Positions 1 through 6,032 of a stretch of 14,179 bases of DNA are shown here, piece after piece. The notes under the pieces were generated by a model. It did no database searches. It saw only the letters and a program-made list of their open reading frames with translations, and had not been told where the DNA came from. The position numbers were made by a program, and so were the translations under genes. Position 1 is the first letter of the stretch. Each line of letters begins with the position of its first letter. Source of the DNA: CAZHTS01 sp964535315 (GTDB taxonomy: Bacteria; Chloroflexota; Anaerolineae; Anaerolineales; Anaerolineaceae); contig CAZHTS010000109.1 of the NCBI GenBank assembly GCA_964535315.1, forward strand, positions 1 to 14,179, written 5' to 3'.

Positions 1-90
1 CGCCGTGGGCGTCGCCAGCCCCATGGCGCACGGGCAGGCAATGACCAGCACCGCCGCCATGACAATCAACGCCCGGGTGAAAACGGTGAC
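1..90 (-). pseudogene. Fragment of CPC-type heavy-metal (copper) P-type ATPase, 5' truncated
   Basis: The minus strand from about position 90 down to 1 reads TRALIVMAAVLVIACPCAMG followed by LATPTA. This is the transmembrane metal-binding helix of P1B-type ATPases, whose CPC motif binds Cu(I) (family knowledge). The reading continues off the left edge of the window. It cannot extend right: an in-frame TAA lies at 109-111, and recognisable homology ends near 88-93, so the HMA domains and first membrane helices that should precede this helix are absent here. The same DNA read on the plus strand is open but not hydrophobic, so the ATPase reading is the real one. Immediately to its right begins a piece of a TauE/SafE gene on the opposite strand, so both genes are cut at the same point. 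The cause may be a genuine inversion or deletion, or an assembly chimera. Confidence 0.8.
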
Positions 91-91
91 G

Positions 92-200
92 TCTGCCTTT
101 CTGCGCCGTTACATCCGCAAGACGGCCAGAAACACCACCGGCGTCACCCCACTCTTCCTCGGCTTCCTGACCGTACTCATTCCCTGCGGCGTGACGCACC
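92..200 (+). pseudogene. Out-of-frame 5' part of TauE/SafE-like membrane protein gene
   Basis: In the second plus frame, residues FLRRYIRKTARN then a helix ending in LTVLIPCGVT match the mid-region of the TauE/SafE or DsbD-like (UreH-type) transmembrane domain, in which IPCGVTQAM-type sequence is typical (family knowledge). Homology begins near 92-98, so the start codon and the first helices are missing. After GVT (codons 191-196) the frame goes out of register with the rest of the protein, which resumes one frame over from 201. This is the N-terminal continuation of the next feature, separated from it by a frameshift. Confidence 0.75.
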
Positions 201-800
201 GTGGCCCTGGGCGCCGCCGACCCGCTGGCCGGCGCAGCGTTGATGTTTGCCTTCACGCTGGGCACCAGCCCGCTGTTTTTTGCCGTGACCTACTTCACCA
301 CCCAACTGAGCGCCCGGCTGGAAAAATACTCCCTGCGTTTCGTGGCCGTGGTGGTGCTGATTTTGGGACTGGTCACCATCGACAGCGGCCTCAACCTGGC
401 CGGCTCGCCCGTCTCATTCAGCCGGGCGGCGCGCCTGTTCTTCCCACAGAACGTCGCCGGCGCTCAGGCCAATGAAACGGCCAGTTTTGCCACCGCCCCT
501 GGCCCCCAGGCGCCCGCCAACGCCGAAGCGGACAACGTCATCACCGTAACGGTTAAGAATAACGGCTACCAACCCGACGTGGTGCATGCCAGGGCCGGAG
601 CACCGCTCAGGCTCAAACTGGTCGCCCAGGGCGTGTATTCATGCTCGCAGGCCTTCGTCATCCCTGCCCTGGACGTACAGATGAACCTGAAGTCGACCGG
701 CGTGGCCTGGGTCGACATCCCGCCGCAGGCCAAAGACACCGTCATGCCCTTCTCCTGCTCGATGGGCATGTTCACCGGCGACATCATCTTCGACCTGTGA
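201..800 (+). CDS. C-terminal part of TauE/SafE-like membrane protein with cupredoxin domain
   Basis: The reading opens at a GTG (201) that is almost certainly an internal codon, not a true start. There is no ribosome site, and the protein begins mid-domain with ALGAADPLAG and AFTLGTSPLFF, the part that should follow IPCGVT. Two hydrophobic helices lie at about residues 10-35 and 46-66. After an Ala/Pro linker, residues about 112-199 form a cupredoxin-like domain ending in PFSCSMGMFTG; the Cys and Met residues of CSMGM are probable copper ligands, with another Cys in YSCSQAF. Intact relatives are thought to act in metal or thiol handling at the membrane, with the cupredoxin outside. The HMA protein starts 7 bases after this stop, so the two were probably one operon. 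The truncation and frameshift suggest either loss of function or sequence error. Confidence 0.65.
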   Translation: MALGAADPLAGAALMFAFTLGTSPLFFAVTYFTTQLSARLEKYSLRFVAVVVLILGLVTIDSGLNLAGSPVSFSRAARLFFPQNVAGAQANETASFATAPGPQAPANAEADNVITVTVKNNGYQPDVVHARAGAPLRLKLVAQGVYSCSQAFVIPALDVQMNLKSTGVAWVDIPPQAKDTVMPFSCSMGMFTGDIIFDL

Positions 801-807
801 GCCGCCC

Positions 808-1032
808 ATGACCACCCGCCTGCAACTGAACATCGCCGGGATGGAATGCCCCAACTGCGCCCTGCGGTTGGAAAGCCTGGAAGACCGCCTGCCCGGCGTA
901 TACTCGGCTGAGGCCGGCTATCACAAAGCCCGGTTGCCGGTAACGATCGACGAGAGCCGCCTGGACGAAGCCCATCTGTGCGCCGGGATCGAACGGCTGG
1001 GCTATCAGGTTACCGGTGTGAAAAAGACCTGA
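808..1032 (+). CDS. Small heavy-metal-associated (HMA) domain protein, copper chaperone-like
   Basis: This 74-residue protein is a single HMA fold of the CopZ/Atx1/MerP type. The metal-binding loop is GMECPNC, with Cys14 and Cys17 as the expected Cu(I) or other soft-metal ligands, and a typical second half containing IERLGYQV near residues 60-68. Such proteins ferry metal in the cytoplasm to or from a P-type ATPase (family knowledge). It sits 7 bases downstream of the cupredoxin-bearing gene, with no strong Shine-Dalgarno sequence in the gap, so translational coupling is likely. With the ATPase scrap at the left edge, this makes a copper-handling locus. The gene looks intact, unlike its two upstream neighbours. 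It could instead serve zinc or mercury; the loop does not decide that. Confidence 0.88.
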   Translation: MTTRLQLNIAGMECPNCALRLESLEDRLPGVYSAEAGYHKARLPVTIDESRLDEAHLCAGIERLGYQVTGVKKT

Positions 1033-1037
1033 CCCCG

Positions 1038-1052
1038 GCCGGGCAGCCCGGC
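1038..1052 (+). terminator. GC-rich hairpin after the HMA gene
   Basis: A perfect inverted repeat, GCCGGGC-A-GCCCGGC, begins six bases after the HMA stop codon. It has no T run behind it, so intrinsic termination is doubtful; it may only slow transcription or protect the mRNA end. Confidence 0.3.
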
Positions 1053-1075
1053 GGCATTCACACAAAACCGGGGGG

Positions 1076-1102
1076 TTGTCAAAATAGCGCCTTGCTTATA
1101 AA
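1076..1102 (+). promoter_or_regulatory. Candidate sigma-70-like promoter for the kinase-GalU fusion gene
   Basis: TTGTCA at 1076-1081 resembles a -35 box and TATAAA at 1097-1102 a -10 box. The spacing is short (15 bases) but is helped by a TG at 1093-1094. Transcription would start near 1109, on the first in-frame ATG, which argues that translation starts later, at the GTG at 1142. Confidence 0.45.
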
Positions 1103-1141
1103 ATCGCTATGTTCGTCAACCTATCCCCTGGAGAACCCCCT

Positions 1142-3127
1142 GTGAAACTCTTCGTCCCTGGCCGGATTTGCCTGCTTGGAGAGCACTCGGATTGGGCCGG
1201 CGGAAACCGCCGCCTGAACGCCGATATCGAAAAAGGCTATGCGATCATTTGCGGTACCAATCAGGGCATCTATGCCGAAGTGGAGCCGCACCCCACCTCG
1301 CTGGTGCTGTCCTCCACCACATCGGATGGCAAGCCGCTGGGGCCGTACGAAATCCCTATGGAGCCCCAGGCGCTGCTCAGGGAAGCCCAGCAGGGCGGCT
1401 TCTGGAGCTACATTGCCGGCGTCGCCTATCAGGCGCTCACTAATTACCACGTGCGCGGCATGACACTCAAGAATTATCACACCGACCTGCCGATCAAGAA
1501 AGGCCTGTCGTCGAGCGCCGCCATCTGCGTCCTGGCCGCCCGCGCCTTTAACCGCCTGTACGACCTCAAACTGACCGTACGCGGCGAGATGGAACTGGCC
1601 TACCAGGGCGAGATCACCACCCCCTCGCGCTGCGGGCGTCTCGACCAGGGCTGCGCCTTTGGCGACCGCCCGGTGTTGATGGTCTTCGACGGCGACCGGC
1701 TCGAAACCACCGAGCTGCACCTCGACCACGAACTGCACTTCGTCATCGTCGACCTGCAGGCGCAAAAGGACACGCTCGAGATCCTCAACCGCCTCAACCG
1801 TTGTTACCCGGTGGCCGAGAACGACATGGAACGCAACCTGCAGCGCCTGCTCGGGCCGATCAACAAAGACATCGTCCTGTGGGCGGTCGACGCCATTAAA
1901 CAGGCCGACGCCCCGCGCCTGGGAGAATTGATGCTCCAGGCCCAGGACTATTTCGACCGCTACGCCACCCCGGTCTGCCCCGAGCAACTGACCGCCCCCG
2001 AACTGCACCGCGTGCTCAACGAGCCCAGCCTGCGCCCGCACGCTTACGGCGGCAAGGGCGTCGGCTCGCAGGGCGACGGCACCGCCCAATTCCTGGCGCG
2101 CTCCGGCGAAGATCAGCAGGCGCTGGTCGACCTGATCGAGAGCAAGCTGGGGCTCTCCTGCCTCAAGCTGACCCTGCACGCCGGGCCCAAGGTGCGCAAG
2201 GCGGTCATCCCCGCCGCCGGTTTCGGCACGCGCCTCTTCCCCGCCAGCAAGGCGACCAAGAAAGAACTGTTCCCGATCATCGACCGCGACGGCATCGCCA
2301 AACCGGCCATCCTCCTCATCGTCGAGGAAGCGCTGGCAGCCGGCGTCGAAGAAGTGATCATCATCGTCCAGCAGGACGACCTGCACGACTTCCAGTCCTT
2401 CTTCCACGAGCAGATTTCGATCGAGAATTACAACAAGCTCTCGCCGCAGTTCCAGGAATACTCACGCCGCCTGCTGGACATCGGCCGGCGGGTCAAGTTC
2501 GTCATCCAGCAAACACAGGAAGGCTTCGGTCACGCCGTCTACTGCGCCCGCCAGGAAGTCGGCAACGAGCCGTTCCTGCTGATGCTGGGCGATCACATCT
2601 ACCGCTCGGACAGCGACATGTCCTGCGCCCAACAGCTCGTCCAGGCGCACCAGCGCAGCCACGTCAGCGTGGTTGGGCTGCGGCGCACGCCGGAAGCCAA
2701 GATCGCCAACTTCGGCACGGTTACCGGCTGCTGGCTGGAAGACGGGCGGCGGCTTAACATCACCGAGTTCGCCGAAAAACCGACCATCGAGTACGCCCGC
2801 AACAATCTGCTCATCCCCGGTATGCCCGGCGATGAATACCTGACCGTCTTCGGCCAGTACATCCTCACCCCCGAAATCTTCGACTTCCTCGAGGAGGCCA
2901 TTCACAACAATCTGCGCGAGCGCGGCGAATTTCAACTGACCAGCGCCCTGGATCGTCTGCGCCGGGCGCAGGGCTTCCACGGGCTGATCATCAACGGTCA
3001 GCGCTACGACATCGGCCTGCCGGACTACTACCTGGAGACGCTACAGACCTATCGCCACGGCGAGGGCAACGGCAACGGTTCGGGCGAGATTCACCTCAGC
3101 CCGTCCACCTCTTGCGGCCCGAGATAA
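1142..3127 (+). CDS. Bifunctional GHMP sugar kinase / GalU-type nucleotidyltransferase fusion
   Basis: This 661-residue two-domain enzyme starts at GTG 1142, where GGAG (1130-1133) lies 8 bases upstream; the ATG at 1109 has no ribosome site. Residues 1-350 are a GHMP kinase: PGRICLLGEHSDW (6-18) matches the galactokinase sugar-binding signature, GLSSSAA (121-127) is the phosphate loop, CGRLDQ (164-169) carries the likely catalytic Asp168, and GGKGVGSQGDG (303-313) is the third motif. Residues 352-635 are a GalU-like transferase: AAGFGTRLFPASK (358-370), LGDHIY with metal-binding Asp484, EFAEKP (542-547) and RYDIG with Asp623. The kinase should make a sugar 1-phosphate and the second domain join it to UTP or dTTP, giving an NDP-sugar in the cytoplasm. 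The sugar is unknown; galactose-like or uronic acid are candidates. The order is opposite to that of Bacteroides Fkp. The last 37 bases overlap the convergent rluE. Confidence 0.88.
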   Translation: MKLFVPGRICLLGEHSDWAGGNRRLNADIEKGYAIICGTNQGIYAEVEPHPTSLVLSSTTSDGKPLGPYEIPMEPQALLREAQQGGFWSYIAGVAYQALTNYHVRGMTLKNYHTDLPIKKGLSSSAAICVLAARAFNRLYDLKLTVRGEMELAYQGEITTPSRCGRLDQGCAFGDRPVLMVFDGDRLETTELHLDHELHFVIVDLQAQKDTLEILNRLNRCYPVAENDMERNLQRLLGPINKDIVLWAVDAIKQADAPRLGELMLQAQDYFDRYATPVCPEQLTAPELHRVLNEPSLRPHAYGGKGVGSQGDGTAQFLARSGEDQQALVDLIESKLGLSCLKLTLHAGPKVRKAVIPAAGFGTRLFPASKATKKELFPIIDRDGIAKPAILLIVEEALAAGVEEVIIIVQQDDLHDFQSFFHEQISIENYNKLSPQFQEYSRRLLDIGRRVKFVIQQTQEGFGHAVYCARQEVGNEPFLLMLGDHIYRSDSDMSCAQQLVQAHQRSHVSVVGLRRTPEAKIANFGTVTGCWLEDGRRLNITEFAEKPTIEYARNNLLIPGMPGDEYLTVFGQYILTPEIFDFLEEAIHNNLRERGEFQLTSALDRLRRAQGFHGLIINGQRYDIGLPDYYLETLQTYRHGEGNGNGSGEIHLSPSTSCGPR

Positions 3128-3651
3128 CGCCACTGGCCGGGTTGTAACCCGCTCAAGGTCACGTGCCCGATCGCCACACGCACGATGCGCAGCGTGGGGT
3201 ATCCCACCGCGGCCGTCATGTGGCGAATCTGGCGTTTGCGCCCCTCGTGCAGCACAATACGCAGCCAGCAGGTGGCGGCGTGCGGCGTTACCGGCTTACG
3301 CCGCTCGGGCAGTTCGGGCGGCGGGATCACCAGCGCCTGGCAGCGGCGGGTGCGCTCGCCGTGGATCACCACCCCCTGTTCCAACTGGCGCAGCGCGGCG
3401 GCGTTCACCTGCCCCTCCACCTGCACCAGATACGTTTTGGGTAGATGGTGGCGTGGGTCGGTCAGGCGATGGATCAGCGCCCCGTCGTCGCTGAGCAGCA
3501 GCAGCCCCTCGCTGTCGTAATCCAGCCGCCCGGCGGCGTACACCCCCGGCACGTCAATATAGCCTGCCAGCGTCTCACGCCCCTCGGGGTCGGTAAAACA
3601 CGAGAGCACGCCGTACGGCTTGTAAAACGCCAGGTAACGCAGCGCCGCCAT
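3091..3651 (-). CDS. rluE: 23S rRNA pseudouridine synthase, RluE type
   Basis: The 186-residue protein lacks an S4 domain, as RluE does, and follows the family from end to end: YLAFYKPYGVLSCF near the start, the catalytic motif GRLDYDSEGLLLL (41-53) with Asp44 as the expected nucleophile, KTYLVQVEG, and the C-terminal EGRKRQIRHMTAAVGYPTLR. RluE converts one uridine of the 23S rRNA peptidyl-transferase region (U2457 in E. coli) to pseudouridine (family knowledge). The ATG lies 3 bases after the methyltransferase stop on the same strand, so the two are very likely one transcript. Its 3' end overlaps the end of the kinase-GalU gene by 37 bases in convergent orientation. RsuA or RluB are less likely because the S4 domain is missing. 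Confidence 0.9.
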   Translation of the reverse strand: MAALRYLAFYKPYGVLSCFTDPEGRETLAGYIDVPGVYAAGRLDYDSEGLLLLSDDGALIHRLTDPRHHLPKTYLVQVEGQVNAAALRQLEQGVVIHGERTRRCQALVIPPPELPERRKPVTPHAATCWLRIVLHEGRKRQIRHMTAAVGYPTLRIVRVAIGHVTLSGLQPGQWRYLGPQEVDGLR

Positions 3652-3654
3652 GCG

Positions 3655-4449
3655 CTACCCCCGTCCCAACACCAGCCCAGACGCCTTATGTACGCGCACC
3701 CCGCCCTGGGCCGCAATCTGCGCCGTGATGCGCGCCCGCAGCGGCGCCTCCCATTCGGGCTGTCCGTCGCTCAGGCTGGACATCGAAAGGACGTAATCCA
3801 GCAGCGGCTGGCTCTCGGTCACCCACAGGGCGTCTTCATAATGACGCACTTCCACCGCGTCAAAGGCCGGCGCCAGGTTTTGGGCGGCGTTCTCCAACGA
3901 GAAGTTGGCCGTAGTCAACGGCGGGCGAAAGCCGGGCGCCACCGTACGGATCAGGTCGTACAGTTCACCCATGTGCCCGCGTCCGTTGGTTGCCGCTGCC
4001 AGCAGCCCACCGGCAGCCAACACCCGGCGTAGTTCGGCCGCCGCCCGGCCCACGTCCGGGACGTGATAGAGCATGTGGTTGGCGATTACCCGCTCAAAAC
4101 GCTGCGCCGGGCAGGGCAGCGCCTGGACGTCGCCGCAGCCAAAGGCAAAGCGCCGGTCGCCGGCCAGGGCGCGCCGCGCCTGCTGCACCATCCCCGGTGA
4201 AAGATCCAGCAGCGTCACGTGGATGTCAGATGGTAAACGTTTGAGGTTCTCCACCCACAGGTTGCCCGGCCCACAACCCACCTCCAGCACCCGCATGCCC
4301 GGTCTGAGATCGAGGGCGTCCATCACCCACGGCATCCAGCCATACGGGTTGGTGCTGTAACGCTGGTGTAGAGTCTGCCGCGCCGCCAGATGATCCGGCT
4401 GGCGATATTGGTCGTTACGTAAAAAGTCTTGATCTGTGTTTCGGTTCAT
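3655..4449 (-). CDS. Class I SAM-dependent methyltransferase
   Basis: I place the start at ATG 4449 (264 residues, MNRNTDQDFLRND); an upstream in-frame ATG at 4494 would add 15 residues that look like non-coding sequence. The Rossmann SAM-binding motif I is VLEVGCGPGNLW (54-65), the acidic residue after strand 2 is in LLDLSPGM (Asp82), GDVQALP (106-112) marks the next loop, and IANHMLYHVPD (122-132) is the post-motif segment typical of the Methyltransf_11/25 group. The substrate cannot be read from sequence: small molecules, lipids or a protein are all possible. The tight link to rluE might hint at RNA or ribosome modification, but this fold group mostly methylates small molecules. It is transcribed divergently from the lipoprotein gene. 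Confidence 0.88.
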   Translation of the reverse strand: MNRNTDQDFLRNDQYRQPDHLAARQTLHQRYSTNPYGWMPWVMDALDLRPGMRVLEVGCGPGNLWVENLKRLPSDIHVTLLDLSPGMVQQARRALAGDRRFAFGCGDVQALPCPAQRFERVIANHMLYHVPDVGRAAAELRRVLAAGGLLAAATNGRGHMGELYDLIRTVAPGFRPPLTTANFSLENAAQNLAPAFDAVEVRHYEDALWVTESQPLLDYVLSMSSLSDGQPEWEAPLRARITAQIAAQGGVRVHKASGLVLGRG

Positions 4450-4455
4450 ACCGAA

Positions 4456-4461
4456 ATTGTA
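4456..4461 (-). promoter_or_regulatory. Possible -10 box placed for a leaderless methyltransferase mRNA
   Basis: TACAAT on the minus strand ends six bases before ATG 4449, so transcription would start at or next to the start codon. No clear -35 box is seen and the nearest G-rich stretch is a poor Shine-Dalgarno match. Confidence 0.25.
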
Positions 4462-4523
4462 CCCCACATCGCCGGGCCATGCGCCAGATGGCATCGTTAA
4501 TAAATTCCTATAGATTTAGCCCG

Positions 4524-4546
4524 GCATAATATGATATAAATTATGC
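4524..4546. promoter_or_regulatory. 23-bp inverted repeat, operator-like, in divergent intergenic region
   Basis: GCATAAT and its exact complement ATTATGC flank nine AT-rich bases (4531-4539) that contain TATAA-like sequence suitable for a -10 box. The dyad lies 33 bases before the lipoprotein start (4579) and about 75 bases from the methyltransferase start. Size and placement fit a dimeric repressor site over the lipoprotein promoter; no regulator gene is present in the window. Confidence 0.45.
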
Positions 4547-4578
4547 AAATTAACATCAACCTGGGAGAAGAACATTCC

Positions 4579-5430
4579 ATGTACAAGACCGTTTTCAGCC
4601 TGCTCGTCACCGCCTTTTTACTCAGCGCCTGCGCCTTGCCCGGCAGTGGGCCAACGCCGACTACCACCCCCGACGCCAATACCGTCGCCACCGAGGTCAG
4701 TTTCCTGCTTGCCATGACCCCTGCCTCTCCCACCCCGCCGCCGCCCCAGGCAGCCGCCGCCACCGCACCGGGCGCAACCCCGACCGTTACGCCCACCGCC
4801 ACCGCCCTCGCCTCGCCCACCCCGCTGACCTCCGCCACCCCCACCGCCAACCCCAACGACCCCAAGGGCGGCAAGGATCCCACCTGGAAAGACGAGTTCA
4901 GCAACAGCGGCAAGAGCTGGGGGCTGTACACCAACGATAGCACCTCGATCACCGGCCAGAAGGGCAAACTGGTGCTGAGTTCACTGACCACCAACGGCTG
5001 GCACGGCTGGACGCTGACCTCACGCAAACCACAGAACTTCTACATGGAAGGCACCTTCCGCACCGTCTCCTGCGCCGGCGGCGACCTGTACGGGCTGGTC
5101 GTCCGCGCCCCAGATTACGGCAGCGGGCAGGGCTATTACTTCGGCGTGACCTGCGACGGCCGTTTCAGCTTCGCCCGTTGGGATGGCAACGGCCTGGTCA
5201 CCATCTACGACCTGACCGCCCACCCGGCCATCCTGCCCGGCGCCAACCAGACCAACCGCCTGGGCATCCTGGCCAGCGGCGACAGTTTCAAACTGTACGC
5301 CAACGACGCCTTGATGCAAGACGTACCCGATAGCATCCTGCAAAAGGGCGGGCACATCGGCGCCTTCATCGCCGGTTATAGCGCCGGTTTCACCGTCGAA
5401 CTCAGCAAAATCGCCTATTGGGACAAGTAA
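4579..5430 (+). CDS. Lipoprotein with Thr/Pro-rich stalk and LamG/concanavalin-like domain
   Basis: The start is ATG 4579, preceded by GGGAG (4563-4567); the in-frame ATG at 4543 lies inside the operator-like repeat and is unlikely. The 283-residue product opens with a lipoprotein signal, MYKTVFSLLVTAFLLSAC, with lipid attachment at Cys18. A low-complexity Thr/Pro/Ala stalk runs to about residue 100. The remaining roughly 180 residues look like the beta-sandwich (LamG/concanavalin-like) domain frequent in Chloroflexota surface proteins: WKDEFSNSGKSWGLY at the start, GDLYGLVVRAPD in the middle, GHIGAFIAGYSAGFTVELSKI near the end. No catalytic residues are evident; carbohydrate or ligand binding is a guess. 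It is first in the plus-strand block, 17 bases before the exonuclease gene. Confidence 0.8.
   Translation: MYKTVFSLLVTAFLLSACALPGSGPTPTTTPDANTVATEVSFLLAMTPASPTPPPPQAAAATAPGATPTVTPTATALASPTPLTSATPTANPNDPKGGKDPTWKDEFSNSGKSWGLYTNDSTSITGQKGKLVLSSLTTNGWHGWTLTSRKPQNFYMEGTFRTVSCAGGDLYGLVVRAPDYGSGQGYYFGVTCDGRFSFARWDGNGLVTIYDLTAHPAILPGANQTNRLGILASGDSFKLYANDALMQDVPDSILQKGGHIGAFIAGYSAGFTVELSKIAYWDK
4705..4860 (+). repeat. Low-complexity Thr/Pro/Ala-encoding tract
   Basis: C-rich imperfect repeats of ACC, GCC and CCC codons encode the stalk of the lipoprotein (about residues 47-94). Such tracts change length easily and are prone to assembly or alignment error. Confidence 0.7.
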
Positions 5431-5447
5431 GCAGATAGAGGAACAAC

Positions 5448-6032
5448 ATGGTCGCTTCACCCACCTCCATGCGCGTTAACGCCGTGCAAATCGCCCGGCA
5501 AAAACTGCTCGAACAGCCGGTCTATATCGACACCGAGACCACCGGCATCGAACGCAGCGACGAGATCGTCGAAATCGCCATCATCGACCACAGCGGCAAG
5601 ACCCTGCTCGATTCGCTGGTGCGCCCCACCCGCCCCATCCCGCCCGGTGCCAGCCGCGTACACGGCATCAGCGATGAGATGGTGCAAAAAGCGCCCACCT
5701 GGCCGGTGCTGTGGCCCACCATCCGCAGCCTGCTGGTCGGCCATGTGGTGGCCACCTACAACGCCGATTTTGATCTGCGCCTGATGCAGCAGACCCACGC
5801 CCGCTATCGCCTGCCGTGGAAAGAAAATTTCAACATGTTCTGCATCATGAAGCTGTACGCCAGCTACCGCGGCGAGTGGGACGCCAACCGGCGCTCCTAT
5901 CGCTGGCACACGCTGGACAACGCCGGCAAACAATGCGGCATTGCCCTACCCAACAGCCACCGGGCGATGGCAGACACCTTGTTGGCCAGAGCCTTGCTGG
6001 AATTCATGGCGCGAACGGAGATACCCGGATGA
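5448..6032 (+). CDS. DnaQ-like DEDDh 3'-5' exonuclease
   Basis: The start is ATG 5448 with AGAGG (5437-5441) six bases upstream. The 194-residue protein is a single exonuclease domain with all three motifs: YIDTETTG (Asp28, Glu30), ATYNADFD (Asp109) and HRAMADTLLA (His171, Asp176). These residues bind two metal ions and identify the DEDDh class, relatives of the DNA polymerase III epsilon subunit, RNase T and other stand-alone exonucleases. There is no polymerase, helicase or GIY-YIG domain attached, so substrate (DNA or RNA) is open. The gene overlaps msrP by four bases (ATGA at 6029-6032), meaning coupled translation with an exported redox enzyme, an odd pairing for a cytoplasmic nuclease. 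Confidence 0.9.
   Translation: MVASPTSMRVNAVQIARQKLLEQPVYIDTETTGIERSDEIVEIAIIDHSGKTLLDSLVRPTRPIPPGASRVHGISDEMVQKAPTWPVLWPTIRSLLVGHVVATYNADFDLRLMQQTHARYRLPWKENFNMFCIMKLYASYRGEWDANRRSYRWHTLDNAGKQCGIALPNSHRAMADTLLARALLEFMARTEIPG

Noticed and set aside
191..206. Programmed ribosomal frameshift in the TauE/SafE gene
   Set aside because: No slippery run, stimulatory stem or internal Shine-Dalgarno is visible, and the gene is also truncated; decay or sequence error is simpler.
5..475. Open reading frame of 156 codons at the left edge on the plus strand
   Set aside because: Its first third is the antisense of the P-type ATPase helix and its last part is out-of-frame shadow of the TauE/SafE gene; only the middle (about 92-196) is genuine coding sequence.
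1109..1141. ATG start for the kinase-GalU protein at 1109
   Set aside because: It coincides with the predicted transcription start and has no ribosome site; the extra 11 residues are not part of the kinase domain.
1121..2407. 428-codon minus-strand frame opposite the kinase-GalU gene
   Set aside because: It lies wholly antisense to an enzyme with clear motifs; a long shadow frame is expected from GC-rich codon use, and it shows no recognisable domain.
3445..4032. 195-codon plus-strand frame opposite rluE and the methyltransferase
   Set aside because: It crosses the boundary of two well-supported minus-strand genes and has low-complexity Arg/Gln/His-rich content typical of a shadow.
4705..4860. 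Tandem or CRISPR-like repeat in the C-rich tract
   Set aside because: The units are irregular codon-level repeats encoding a protein linker; there are no conserved repeats with spacers anywhere in the window.
5816..6028. N-terminal extension of MsrP
   Set aside because: It overlaps the exonuclease in another frame, while the ATG at 6029 has a ribosome site and directly precedes the Tat signal.
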